Assembly (NCBI GenBank): GCA_015852425.1
Contig: JAAAIG010000183.1
Coordinates: forward strand, 1-52,543
DNA: 52,543 nucleotides
Source of the DNA: Gryganskiella cystojenkinii
Lineage: Eukaryota > Mortierellomycota > Mortierellomycetes > Mortierellales > Mortierellaceae
Direction of reading: 5' to 3'
Part shown: positions 34,249 to 44,284 of the stretch, piece after piece
How positions within the stretch are numbered: position 1 is the first letter of the stretch
Layout: each line of letters opens with the position of its first letter
The notes under the pieces: generated by a model
The model's input: the letters and a program-made list of their open reading frames with translations, nothing else
What the model was told of the DNA's origin: nothing
The model's database searches: none
Made by a program: the position numbers and the translations under genes

Positions 34249-34585
34249 GTTCTCTTGGGATTTGTAAAAACTTTGCTGGTGACTCTTTTTCCTTCAGTTC
34301 TCTTTTTGGATCTCTCATCATTATCATACAAAACCTATCAAGAGAGTAACTCATTCTCATTATTCCCCTCAAAAAATAAACATCATAACAAAAGGAGATG
34401 ACTGATGATTTAAAAATGCTTGTATTTAACTTTTGTAGCGGGTAGGGTAATCTTTTGATGAATGAGAAACAGATGCAACGAAGAAAAGGACAATGAATGA
34501 AAAGGGTAGTAGGGGGAGGCAAAAAAGAGGAAAACAGACTTTACAAATAAAAGTATTAATAACAGAAAAAAAAAAAGAGACCATT
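34249..34585. terminator. Convergent 3' region of BAT1 and the PPP4R1-like gene
   Basis: 337 bp between convergent stops. A plus-strand AATAAA at 34375-34380 is the likely BAT1 polyadenylation signal. The remainder is A-rich with nothing else recognisable. Confidence 0.5.
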
Positions 34586-37500
34586 TTAGAAAGAATAATC
34601 CAATGCAGAAGATGAAGACGCAATGACGGCAGGGGGCAAAGGTTGGTGATGGCTGAAGGCAGAGTGCAAGGGAGCGCCAGATGCGACAACAGACGCATAA
34701 GAGAAAGGCAGTGACGATGTAGCCGCGGCGGCGGCGACCGCAACGGCTGCAGCTGCAGAAGCCGAGGAAGAAGACGACGATGATGACGAAGGAGGCGATG
34801 TCAGCGATGGGAAAGACGTCAGCAGCTCTGTACTTTGGTTGATTTGATGGCTGTTGCCATTTGGTCTGCCGATCCATTGACGACGACCCTGGAAAACGAC
34901 CTCGTCTTCGTCGTCGGACTCGTCTTTCTCACAATCGACCGCATCAACGGTACTGCCAGAAACTACAGCTGAAACCACAGTTGTAGTATCCGAAGCAGAA
35001 GGCACAGAAGGCTCGGGGATGTTGGCTTGGCTGAACGAGGTGAGCGAACTAAGGCTGGAGGCTAAGTGTAGTTTCGCTTTGGCGTCTCCTCCAAACTTCA
35101 CAGTTCCCGCATAGGACACGACGGGGCTTGTCAATGGAGGTGGAACCTGAGCGGCGGTCGTAGTTGTCGCAGAGGACGAAAGCAGAGGGAACGCAGACTC
35201 TGAATGACTTGGTGATGGCGGTGAGGTGAGATCCACAGACGCAGACGTCGTCGTCGTCGGTTCTTCCATCTCAACATCCAAGGGACTGGCACCACTAGCG
35301 TTCAGAGTCGTGTAAGGGACGACACGGTCAGCGATTCCTTCCTCTTGCTCCTCCTCTTCGTCATCATCATCTAGGATCGATCGAGGAGGAAGCGTAGGTA
35401 CCACATCTGTTGAACGATCCTCGAGCTCGATATCTTCGTTCTCGGCATCTGGCACATCATCCCAACTCGTCTTGGCGAATTTCGTGCTAGTAGCGATGGT
35501 CTCTTCTTCTTCCTCTGAACTTTCCTCGCTGCTGCTGTCATCATCATCTTCTTCCTCGCTGCTTTCGTCCTCGTCTTTCTGGTACAAGAGTCGGACCTCC
35601 ACTTGGTCACCTTCGCCATCGTGTTCGTCCTCGTCCATATCGACCTCCTCCTCCATCGTCGCTGCCTCTCCATGCTTGGGATTCTGGTGAAAAACTGGCG
35701 AGACTTTCTTCTTGGACTTGGTATCAGATGTAGAAGCGGCTTTGTTGGACTTGCTCTTTTTCTTCTTCCTCTTAGGTGGCGCCAACTCAGCGGGACCTCC
35801 AGAGTAGATTCGAACATCTCGATCAGGGTCTTGCTGCAGTCTCGTCAACAGTCCCTGGATTGGCTCACAGACCGGAGCATCACCATAGAATCCGTTCTCA
35901 AAGATCCAGTTCACGACTCGAGCTGCCCAGATCCTGACATTGACAACGGTGTCCACAGCCAGGTAATCAATCAATACAGGCATGAAATGCTCCTCAAACT
36001 CGGTCGTCGTAATTCCGTGGTCCAAGAGCGCTTGAATAATTTGAACCGCCACGACCCTTGACCGGAATGTGCCATGGATACCGAATTCGGCTGTTTGGAG
36101 AATCACCTGCTCCTTGACAGTGGTTATTTTCGTGACTTTTGGTGACGAGGGCACAACTGGAGTCTCCTCGTCAGTGTTTTGAGCGGTAGATTCCGGAGCC
36201 GCAAGGTTATCTCCAGTCATATCTTGCATCTCGACATCCTCTTGCTCTGCCCCAGTGGGGGAGAGTGTAGCGTCTTCCTTTATGCTCTCTTCCGCGTGAT
36301 CCTCCTCGAGAACCGGGACTGGTCCAACTCGATCACTAGCTTCCCAAAGCGCCGGGAAAGTCATCACGCCTGATTCGCGGATAGTTGAAACACTATCCGT
36401 GCATGCCTTCACGCACAGAGGCATCAGAAACTTGACCAGATCGCCGGCTTCAGATATCTCACACAATGCAGAGAGGTGTCCTGCCAGGGAATCCCGGAGT
36501 CTCCAGTTGCTTGATCGCTCCAGATCGGACCACGCGTGGTGAAGTTCCAGGAGAGCCTTGGATTGATATTCTGGAGACAGACTGGTTAAGAACTCGACCA
36601 CATGACCCAAGACTCCTTCCTTGACTTCATCCTCAGCGACTAGACAGTCTGAAAACGCTACCGCCAGATCGCGACCCGCCAACTCGGGACCCAAGATACG
36701 CGCCACCTCATGCAGCGAGCATGCGAGAGATCGCCTAATAGGGGCGCGGAAAGCGCCTGCGAGACGCAAATATACAGGCTTCATGACTTCCCACTTTGAC
36801 CGACCTGCAGTCAAGATGACAGCTACGTTATAGAAAAACATGATACGAAAAGTCGTTAGACGTTTTCAGTGACTGACACACTGCGAAAACAGAATCTACT
36901 CGCGCACAGTTACCTGGGAAACTGAAGGCACACATCACAGCTCGCTCATACTCGTTGATGGGATGTTGGCCCATGTTTAAGAAATGGGTCAGCAACGAAT
37001 CGGGGACATGATCCTGCTCAAACTTGGCAATAACCTCACCAAGAACCTCCATCATCGAGTTCCGCACACTGTAACTGACATCCGTTGAAAAGGTCTGGTA
37101 GACTTCCTCGACTTTTTTCGCCTTCATTTCATTCGGCAAAGAAGCGATCAAGGAAGGTAGGATGGTACAACAAGCTCGGCGGATGTGCCATGTATCGTCT
37201 TGAACAAAGGTGTCATAAATCGGCAAGAGTTGGTTCACAACCACGGATTCGTCGACTATCGAGCAAATGGTACCCAGAGCCATGACAATTTCCTGTTTGG
37301 TGAAAAGAGAGACGAGTTTTTGCCCGACACGATCAGTAAACTTCTTTCCATTAACAGATGGGAGCCCAGTTCCAGTTTTGACAGTGGAAGATGCGCTTTC
37401 GGCAGAGCATCGTCCATTGTCGTTCTTGCGAATATCGAAGTTTTTGCTGACCTTGCGAACATAGAACTCGGAGTGGCTCATGAACCTCTCCAGTGTTGGG

Positions 37501-38606
37501 ATAACAATTTTTGTGCATCTTTCCGGTCCTAGAAGTTTGGCTTGTGAGGTCAAAAGCTATTTCCAGGTTGAAAAATACGAGTGAGTCAAAAAAAAATGAG
37601 CCCCGGACTTCGTGATATCAAGCAGAAGAGTTAAATCGACATGACGATAATCTCAGCACCTTACCACGACCACAAGCATCTTGGCGAGTTCACATATCCT
37701 TTCGTCTTCTTCCTTGGCTGTCGTCGTGTATCCCGTGAACTCGTCCTGGATTTGGTGAATCTCCTCGATCTCCTCTTGTTTTTCGGTTTCGTCCCTGTTG
37801 TAGAGCTTCTCCAGACCTGCGATGACTCCGTTCAGCATCTCGCTCTCCATGGTCTCTTCGGGTACATTTTCAGAGACAGAGACGACAGCGATTCTTGTCT
37901 GGTGAGCAATCCCCGAGACTTGGTCCAAGAGTAGGTTCATGAAGATAGGCGTAAATGTTCCATGTGGGATGGGGTGTTTTTGTGCTGGGTATTCGCCCCC
38001 AAATGGGTTCTCGTCGTCAGCCTCCTCTTCATCTTCTGAAACTTCCTTGAGATCATGGTCGATTACGGTATTCTAATAAAAGTGAGAGAGTGGACAGGAC
38101 GGTGGTCAGAGCCTATTTTCCTCTTTGGTTATTTTTCTCTGTCAGGCTTCGAGGAGGGAAAGAGAAGTTCTAGCTTACATTAAAGAAATATAGCACAATC
38201 TTGTCGAGCTGTGCGGCCAAGGCTTCTCGGACAGCGTCCATTGTATCCAGTGAGAATTCTTTGAGGATGGGTATGACATGTCGGATCGCTTGGCGTGTAT
38301 CCATCTGTGGCAGTAGCGTGGTGATCTCTCGAGCCAAAAAAGAGCTAATTGCCAATGGCGACAGACAGGAAGGAACGAGTCAAAGGTGAAGATTGAATGT
38401 GAGAGCCTTTTCTTTTCTTTGATTTCACAGGCACTCAAAAGCCTTTCGTTCCACAAAGCACAAGGCGGTCGAAATTAGCAAATTTCTGTGGGACGAACAG
38501 AGAAACCCGCACGTTTGAGTTCTCCTTGCTGTTGTGTTCGTGCTCCACGCTTGCCGAGTGCCCTTTGGGCACGAAAACAAAATGAGCGATCGCGAACTGT
38601 CGAGTG

Positions 38607-38639
<33 letters not shown>

Positions 38640-39151
38640 ATCTTTTTCTCATTTTGCTTCGTGCAACAAAGACTAGTTCAAGCCATGCTCCTGTTCATCA
38701 TCCAATCAAACTTTGGTAAAAAGCAAGAAAAATAAAACAAAAACAAGCTCGTCTTACCGATGAAAGTGATATTGACTTTGGGACAGCAACTCTGCTTTTT
38801 CGAGCGGTGTAAGGTTGGGTTCCGAGAGTAGTTGGACCACATCTGTTTCCTCGTCCAGCTCCATGCGGTGTGAGATCAATGATCCTATTTTGTTATTCGT
38901 GGTCCGTAGGGGAGTGAAGAAAAGAACGAAAAAATAATGAACATCGGCACAACTCCTCCAGCAGCTACAGGAAGGGAAAAGAAACTGGTATGGAGGAGGT
39001 TGCCTACCAGCACTCATCTGAGCCAACAGATTCTCAGTATCGATAGGATCAAAGGCATCATCTTGATCACTGGCTAGAACCAGATATGAGAGGGCCTTGT
39101 CCTCTTGCTCGAGCTGTTCTTCGTCTTCGTCGCCGAAGTACAAGCCAAGAT
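34586..39151 (-). CDS. PPP4R1: PP4 regulatory subunit 1-like HEAT-repeat protein (5' end unresolved)
   Basis: HEAT-repeat regulator expected to bind the protein phosphatase 4 catalytic subunit. Exons seen: 39151-39008, 38884-38758, 38344-38179, 38072-37665, 37556-36914 and 36822-34586, about 1241 residues. Landmarks shared with animal PPP4R1: LTPLEKAELL...YHFHRSFLARE near the start, FYVRKV, WHIRRACCTILPSLIASLP, ERAVMCAFSFPGAVILTAGR, IRRSLACSLHEVARILG, NWRLRDSLAGHL and VRIWAARVVNW. An acidic loop (SEDEEEADDENPFGGEYP) interrupts the HEAT array. The last 400 residues are a disordered tail with KRKKKKSK, long E/D/S runs and an S/A-rich end. Human PPP4R1 ends soon after the last HEAT repeats, so this tail is an extension. 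The first visible exon starts in mid-codon after an acceptor; the ATG exon was not identified with confidence. Confidence 0.83.
38614..38639. repeat. CT microsatellite in a PPP4R1-like intron
   Basis: A perfect (CT)n tract in the 413-nt intron between the second and third visible exons. It reads as (AG)n in the transcript. Confidence 0.9.
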
Positions 39152-40774
39152 CTGTTTTTGTTGATCACGACATGCGGAATAGCCAAAAAAAAAAAAAAAA
39201 AAAAACCGTTGGTGCAACGAAACATTGCGGACAAACTAAACAAAGATCAGACGATCACACGGATATCTTTCTCTTTCTCTCCTTGCTCTTTTTTACAATG
39301 CCTATCACCACGTCGCACGTCGAGGTACAACAGGAACGACAGAACTGTCCATGCAACATTCAATTGTCTCTCCCCTTGTTTGCGCCTGACTCAAACACAA
39401 AAAAGTTGAAAAGATGCTTTCTGTGCGATGTGATATCGGCATGCAGTAGATGGCGACGTCTCTTGTTCATCCTTCAACCTAAATACGCCAAGTGATCGCT
39501 CTTCCTCGGCACACCTCGGGCAATATTGCAATCTGCCAATCGATTTCCCGCCCTTTTAGGTTGTTTTTTGACGTTGATTGATCTTTACTCGTTCCTCGAC
39601 AGAAAATTTCAAAGCAAACAACAAAAGGGAGGAAGCACATGGCACGGAAAAAAAAGATGACAAAAGAGAAGACAGTCCGCACACATACGGAACCCACTGG
39701 TGTCAGACGACAGACTTTCTTTTTTGACCATTGTACGTGCTGCTCACACGCAGGTACGCCACTCCATCCATCTGTTTCCCCCCTCCCCCACCTCTCGCTC
39801 TCTTTCTCCAACAAGGTCCTTTTTCAGCGATAGAGCTGAAAAGACGACAAGTGAACAAAACTGACGCCAGGGAAGACTACGAAGGGGGCTGGGGGGAGGG
39901 AGGGAGGGGGGGAAGGTTGAGTTTGATTATCTCATGCTGCAGTTGCATAGGTTTCTATTCTGTTGGAGCTTCCCTCTTGACTTTACACACATACTCTCTC
40001 TTTCTCCCTCTCTCTTAGTTGTTGTCATTGCTCCTTGTGGGTTGTATGCTCAATTCAAGGTCAGGATGAGCTCTTTACAGCTGTGCATTGCTGAGGTTCA
40101 AAAGGGATGATGATGGTCCAGGTTAATGGGTACATTACCTGCCATGAATCAAGATTTAAGAGAACAAAAAGGTGAGGGTAAGAGAATGGTCGAAAATGAA
40201 AGTCGAAATGCTGTGCTGAAGGAAAGACCAGATGTCGGTTAGGTGAGCGAGAGCGGTCGAGCAAGGATGTGCGGACGTAAAGGATGAAGAAAGAGTGTGT
40301 GTGTGTGTGAGAAGGAAAGATGGAGGTTTGTGAACTGAATGAAGGACGAAAAAGGATAAGAAAAAAAAAATTGTCACCCAATCCAAGTGTGTGTGTGAGT
40401 AAGTGGGTGGAGAGCCAAAAACCAACGACGATATCACAACACAAAAAAAAAGGTTTTATTCTTTCGTTCCTTGAAAAACAACGAGGCCTCCCTCCAACCC
40501 TGCCTGACGAGTAGTGCTGTCTGCCGGAGCTGAGAGCTCAACGCACAACGCACGCACGCACTGGCACTCGCACGCCCACCGGTCTGTCGGATTCAATTTT
40601 ATTTTTTTTTCAGGCACCAAACTCTTTTTTTTCGTTTGCAGCTGCAATCAAAACGATCGCGATTTGAAAGTTTGACAGCTCGCATGGAGGGGTTTTTACT
40701 TTCATGTTGTCACAGGCACATCCTGTTTCCTTACTTTCGTTAATGCAACAGGGCACCCGAATCTTGGTTTGGAT
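39152..40774. promoter_or_regulatory. Upstream region of the PPP4R1-like gene
   Basis: 1.6 kb without a recognisable gene. It must contain the missing first exon and promoter of the PPP4R1-like gene. A run of about 21 A lies at 39185-39205. A G-rich block at 39884-39912 has at least five G3+ runs separated by one or two bases, so G-quadruplex formation on the plus strand is plausible. The stretch 40160-40440 is repetitive (GT- and AG-rich). Open frames here have no similarity. Confidence 0.5.
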
Positions 40775-40780
40775 TTTATT
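40775..40780 (-). terminator. AATAAA polyadenylation signal of the Atg27-like gene
   Basis: Minus-strand AATAAA about 100 nt after the stop at 40881. Confidence 0.5.
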
Positions 40781-40880
40781 TATTGTATATATTTTACCCT
40801 TGCTCTTCCTCTTCTTCTTCTTCTCGGCACATCTTCCTCTCCGTCTTTGTTGCCGCTTGAGCAGGTATCACAACACCTTT

Positions 40881-41425
40881 TTAGACCTCGTCGTCCTCAT
40901 AATCATCGTCAATCAACGTGTTGATCTCAGAGTCGACGGGCAAGTTATGGTACGAGGACTGAGACCGCTTGGGGCGATAGCACTTAGCAAACAAGATAAT
41001 GACCATATCCTTGATAAAATCAAAAGCCTCGTACCACCAGTGGTAGTTGGGGATTTGTTTGAACCCGCGCGCATTATGAACCACTCTGTTGTATGCAATA
41101 CCTCCGATAAAGTACACCGCCACCGCCACACCAATGCTATTTGCAGGGTTGAAAGAGATGTTGGGTAAGTTGGTGACAATAAATAATCAAACATTGAAAG
41201 AAATGAGGGAAGGGGAATCGACTATCGGAAAAAGGACATTTCGTCAAACATAAAGATCAGAGAGGAGACTTTAAGAAAGGATACTCACATCGTGCCAAAA
41301 ATTCCTCCACCACTAGCTCCACCTCCGCTGGTACGCGTGGCAGGACAGGCAACAGGTGTGCGCCATTCATACCACAGATGACACTCTTCCTCGTTAGAGA
41401 GCAGAACAGGATTACCCTGAAGTCC

Positions 41426-41457
<32 letters not shown>

Positions 41458-42485
41458 TCAACATATAAAGGAGATGTCAGGCAAATTCGATATAGATAGT
41501 GCTTTTGCGCCACGTAGCATTTTTGAAATCATCGAGATAGAGTCCTTCTTTACCTGTCCACTGACAGTGGTATCGCAGACAAAGTTGATAACGGTTGATC
41601 TGAGAAAATGTGGGGCGTCAATGCACTGGTCTCCGTTTCCGTACCTCAAGATCAGGTTGTCGCCTAAAAAAAGCATATGCACCAGGAATCCAAGGAAGTC
41701 GATGTGGAAGTATAATAAAAAAACGCGGTTCAGTCAGACTCTTCCTTGATCTTGGATAACTATCATTCGGCACGCGATATTTGAACCCAATTCGAGCCAA
41801 GCAAACTCTTTGAGCCCCTCGCTGTGTTGCCTCCAGTCATTATTCCGCTTGTCCTGTCATATTGTTCAATTGGCTGACTTTACCTCTGAAGATCGGCATC
41901 GCGCTCACTTCACTATGAAGCAAAAGAGAAAAGGCAAAAACGCCTGTTGGTTATGGCCAGAAAGTAACATTGAGCAATATCCCCACGTATTTGGACACCC
42001 CCCTTTGATTTCTCTCTTGTGCAAAACAAAAACCTACCCGTATGACTTGCCCTTGGACAGCTTTCCCCAGGAGGCGATGTTACCAGGTTCCTTGGCACCC
42101 GTTTCAGCGTACAGAAGCTTGTGACAGACGTTTAACTTGTACGTGATCTCTTTGTTATTCCCGGTATCGGGGATCCAGTCCTCACTATATGAAATCCGTA
42201 GAAACAAGAACATGCGAGCTGTGGTCAGCGACAACTTGTCAAAGTCACTCGTTCTCGCTGTTTCGGCACGCCATTATCACTGAGGTGCTCCAAGAACATG
42301 GAACAATAAAAGAAGTGAATTTACTCAGAGTCCTTGCGAATCAATGGACGAAGGTCGTAAAACTTGTTGGTCGTTGGATGGGTCACGGTGCAGTCCAACT
42401 CCTCAGCGGCAACCACAGTCGTCCCGATGGTGAATGTCGCCAGGGCAAAAGCGAGAGCGGTCAGGCACTTGTTAGATGTCAGCAT
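40881..42485 (-). CDS. ATG27: Type I membrane protein with MRH domain, Atg27 / mannose-6-phosphate-receptor-like
   Basis: Exons 42485-42325, 42184-42038, 41912-41884 (29 nt), 41663-41554, 41416-41289 and 41136-40881 close in frame to 276 aa; yeast Atg27 is 271. A signal peptide (about residues 1-27, ending VVAAEE) is followed by a Cys-containing luminal domain: DLRPLIRKD, ITYKLNVCHKL, LRYGNGDQC, LRSTVINFVCDTT, and ECHLWYEWRTPVAC, which is the W-x-T-x2-AC ending of mannose-6-phosphate-receptor homology domains. A Gly/Ser linker leads to one transmembrane helix (IGVAVAVYFIGGIAY). The cytosolic tail begins with ARGFKQIPNYHWW, holds a Tyr-sorting-type motif YHNL, and ends in an acidic DDDYEDDEV. 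Likely cycles between Golgi, endosome and vacuole, with a role in Atg9 trafficking if truly Atg27. Whether it is Atg27 or a cation-dependent M6P-receptor relative needs a phylogeny. Confidence 0.72.
41427..41457. repeat. AG/CT microsatellite forming an intron polypyrimidine tract
   Basis: (AG)n on the plus strand reads as (CT)n in the Atg27-like transcript and lies about ten bases before the acceptor of its fifth exon, so the microsatellite appears to serve as the polypyrimidine tract. Confidence 0.85.
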
Positions 42486-42991
42486 CGTTCTCTGTTCTTG
42501 ATTTGTTGACAGGTGGGAAATGCGCGAGTTTGTCAATTGTGATGAAACAAAACGAAGGAGATTCATTGCCAAGGAAACACAGCCAAGCACTCCACCGCCT
42601 GGGACTGCTGATTTCTTGCGTTTTTTCTTTTTTTCTGAAAATTCTATGGTTACTTCTCTGGTCTCTGGACCGGCAAGTGTTCCTCCACCTTTTCTGCAGA
42701 ACTCATGCAAGGTCTCTTCTTCGGTCTGGTATTATTTTATTTTGTACAATACATGGATTATTAGAAAAAAGAGAAAGAGATTATGCCAGCCTTTGTTTAG
42801 ACAGAAACAGAAGCGATGACCAGAAAGAGGAGGGGGGATGAAGATTACTATGATACAGAGATTATTATGCTTGTTGTTTGTTGTCATTGTCGACAAGAAT
42901 TAAATGCGCGTTATGCAAAAAAAAAAAAGAGGAAAGAAGAAAGTGGGATCAAAGATCAACCCTGAAAACCGAGTTATCCTTCCGATCTCCC
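42486..42991. promoter_or_regulatory. Promoter region of the Atg27-like gene
   Basis: 506 bp between two tandem minus-strand genes. It holds the Atg27-like promoter and the 3' region of the upstream gene. The open frame extending the signal peptide upstream (to 42710) is basic and low-complexity, so it is not taken as coding. Confidence 0.45.
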
Positions 42992-44284
42992 TCAGGTCTC
43001 CATCGACTCAAACTCGGTCTGTGCTCTCATCGCCTCAACCCATTGAGCGACTGGATCCGGCATGGTATTTGGCCTTGATGTTGCTGACATTGCTGCGGTC
43101 TCGTGCACTAGAAGGACGACACTATCGCCATCCTTGAGCGCAAACATGTACAGAGCCTCCTGATCTCCTTCGATGGGTTCTAGTCCAGCTTCGCAGGTCT
43201 CGTTCTTTCGAAAGAGGGTGAACTCTGGCCAGCATTCTTCATCAGATTCTTCTTCAAAGGATGGGTTGAGTTGAGAGTAGAGTGTCTTTTTGAACCTTCG
43301 AACGGTCTCAAGCTAAAAAAGAAAAAAAAATCGACGAGAAGGTTAAAAAAAGGGGGGGAGGGAGTGAGTGAGAGAGATGGGGAGGGAAGTAGAAAGAAGA
43401 ATATAGGGCACGGGGGAGGGGATCAGAAAAAAACGATGAAGCAAACCACAGAAAAAAAATCAGTTTCTTGCGTGTTTATGTTCACCCTGGCTTTTTTTTG
43501 ATCTGCCACGGTCATAACATGGTCATCAAAAAAACAAAAAAAACATCCTTACGTTATCCACGACGACTGCATCGCTTGTCTTGCCCGGGGCATTGAGTCC
43601 TTTCCATGATTGGGTCTCCAGGGGTGTTGACAGGTCCCCGAGCATGTACTTAACATGAACCTTGGCAAAATAGTTGACGTTGGAGCCAATGCTAAAAACA
43701 AGACAAAAGAGGGGGAAGGAAAGAGAAAGGGTTGTAATGTTAATCGTTGTTGTCTCTTTCATTTGCAGTCGCAAAACCTCGATACTGTCGTCAGTTGGCA
43801 TGATAGCAGGCCTCAGCGATCAACAGAGAAAAGAATAACCGTTCGCGTTTGACACAGAAAGAGGGGTGGGTAAGGGTTTGCTAGAAGGTCGGAAAGGTTG
43901 GATAGGGTATCAATAATCCAAAACGGATCCAAAGAGAGAAAAAAACAGGGTTCATGGAGTGCGTCGTGAAAGTTGCGTAACGGACGCGCGACTGTCGCAT
44001 CCCTCATCCCGTTTTGGAGTAAAGAGGGGGTAGGGGAAGCAAAGGAGATGAGAGTTGGTGTGTTTTCGCTTCAAAAGTCCAATATTTTTCCTTGTTTTTT
44101 ACCTGGTCAGATCTCGAGTGCCGGCACATCGACGAAGACCGCTTGAAAATGGACGCGACAGAGGCACGAAGGAATCATCGAGGACTTTTTCGGAGGAGGA
44201 GTCCGAATGAAGCTTGGAATCGACCCGAGCGTGTGTAGACTGGAAAAAGTCGCCGACTGAGAGGTGATTTTCCGTCATGGTCAT
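42992..44284 (-). CDS. Unrecognised 213-aa protein
   Basis: Exons 44284-44103, 43691-43553 and 43312-42992 close in frame; the last exon is an open frame of 107 codons that lacks its own start. Residues 1-60 look disordered and Ser-rich. From about 61 a compact domain appears: SNVNYFAKVHVKYMLGDL, an AVVVDNLETVRRFKKTLYSQ helix-like segment, an acidic loop (NPSFEEESDEECWPEF), then a strand-like ALYMFALKDGDSVVLLV. The strand-helix-acidic loop-strand order with KDGDSVVLL near the end resembles a ubiquitin-like beta-grasp, but I cannot name a family. Intron 1 (411 nt) is long and could hide another exon, although phase closes without one. Confidence 0.62.

Noticed and set aside
39216..39234. Candidate first exon of the PPP4R1-like gene (ATG TTT CGT TGC ACC AAC G)
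   Set aside because: Phase fits, but the donor would be a poor GTTTTT inside a homopolymer and the residues match nothing known. One-in-three phase agreement is weak evidence.
43780..43860. Possible extra exon in the first intron of the unrecognised 213-aa gene
   Set aside because: The frame beginning at 43801 has no donor that restores phase with the next exon.
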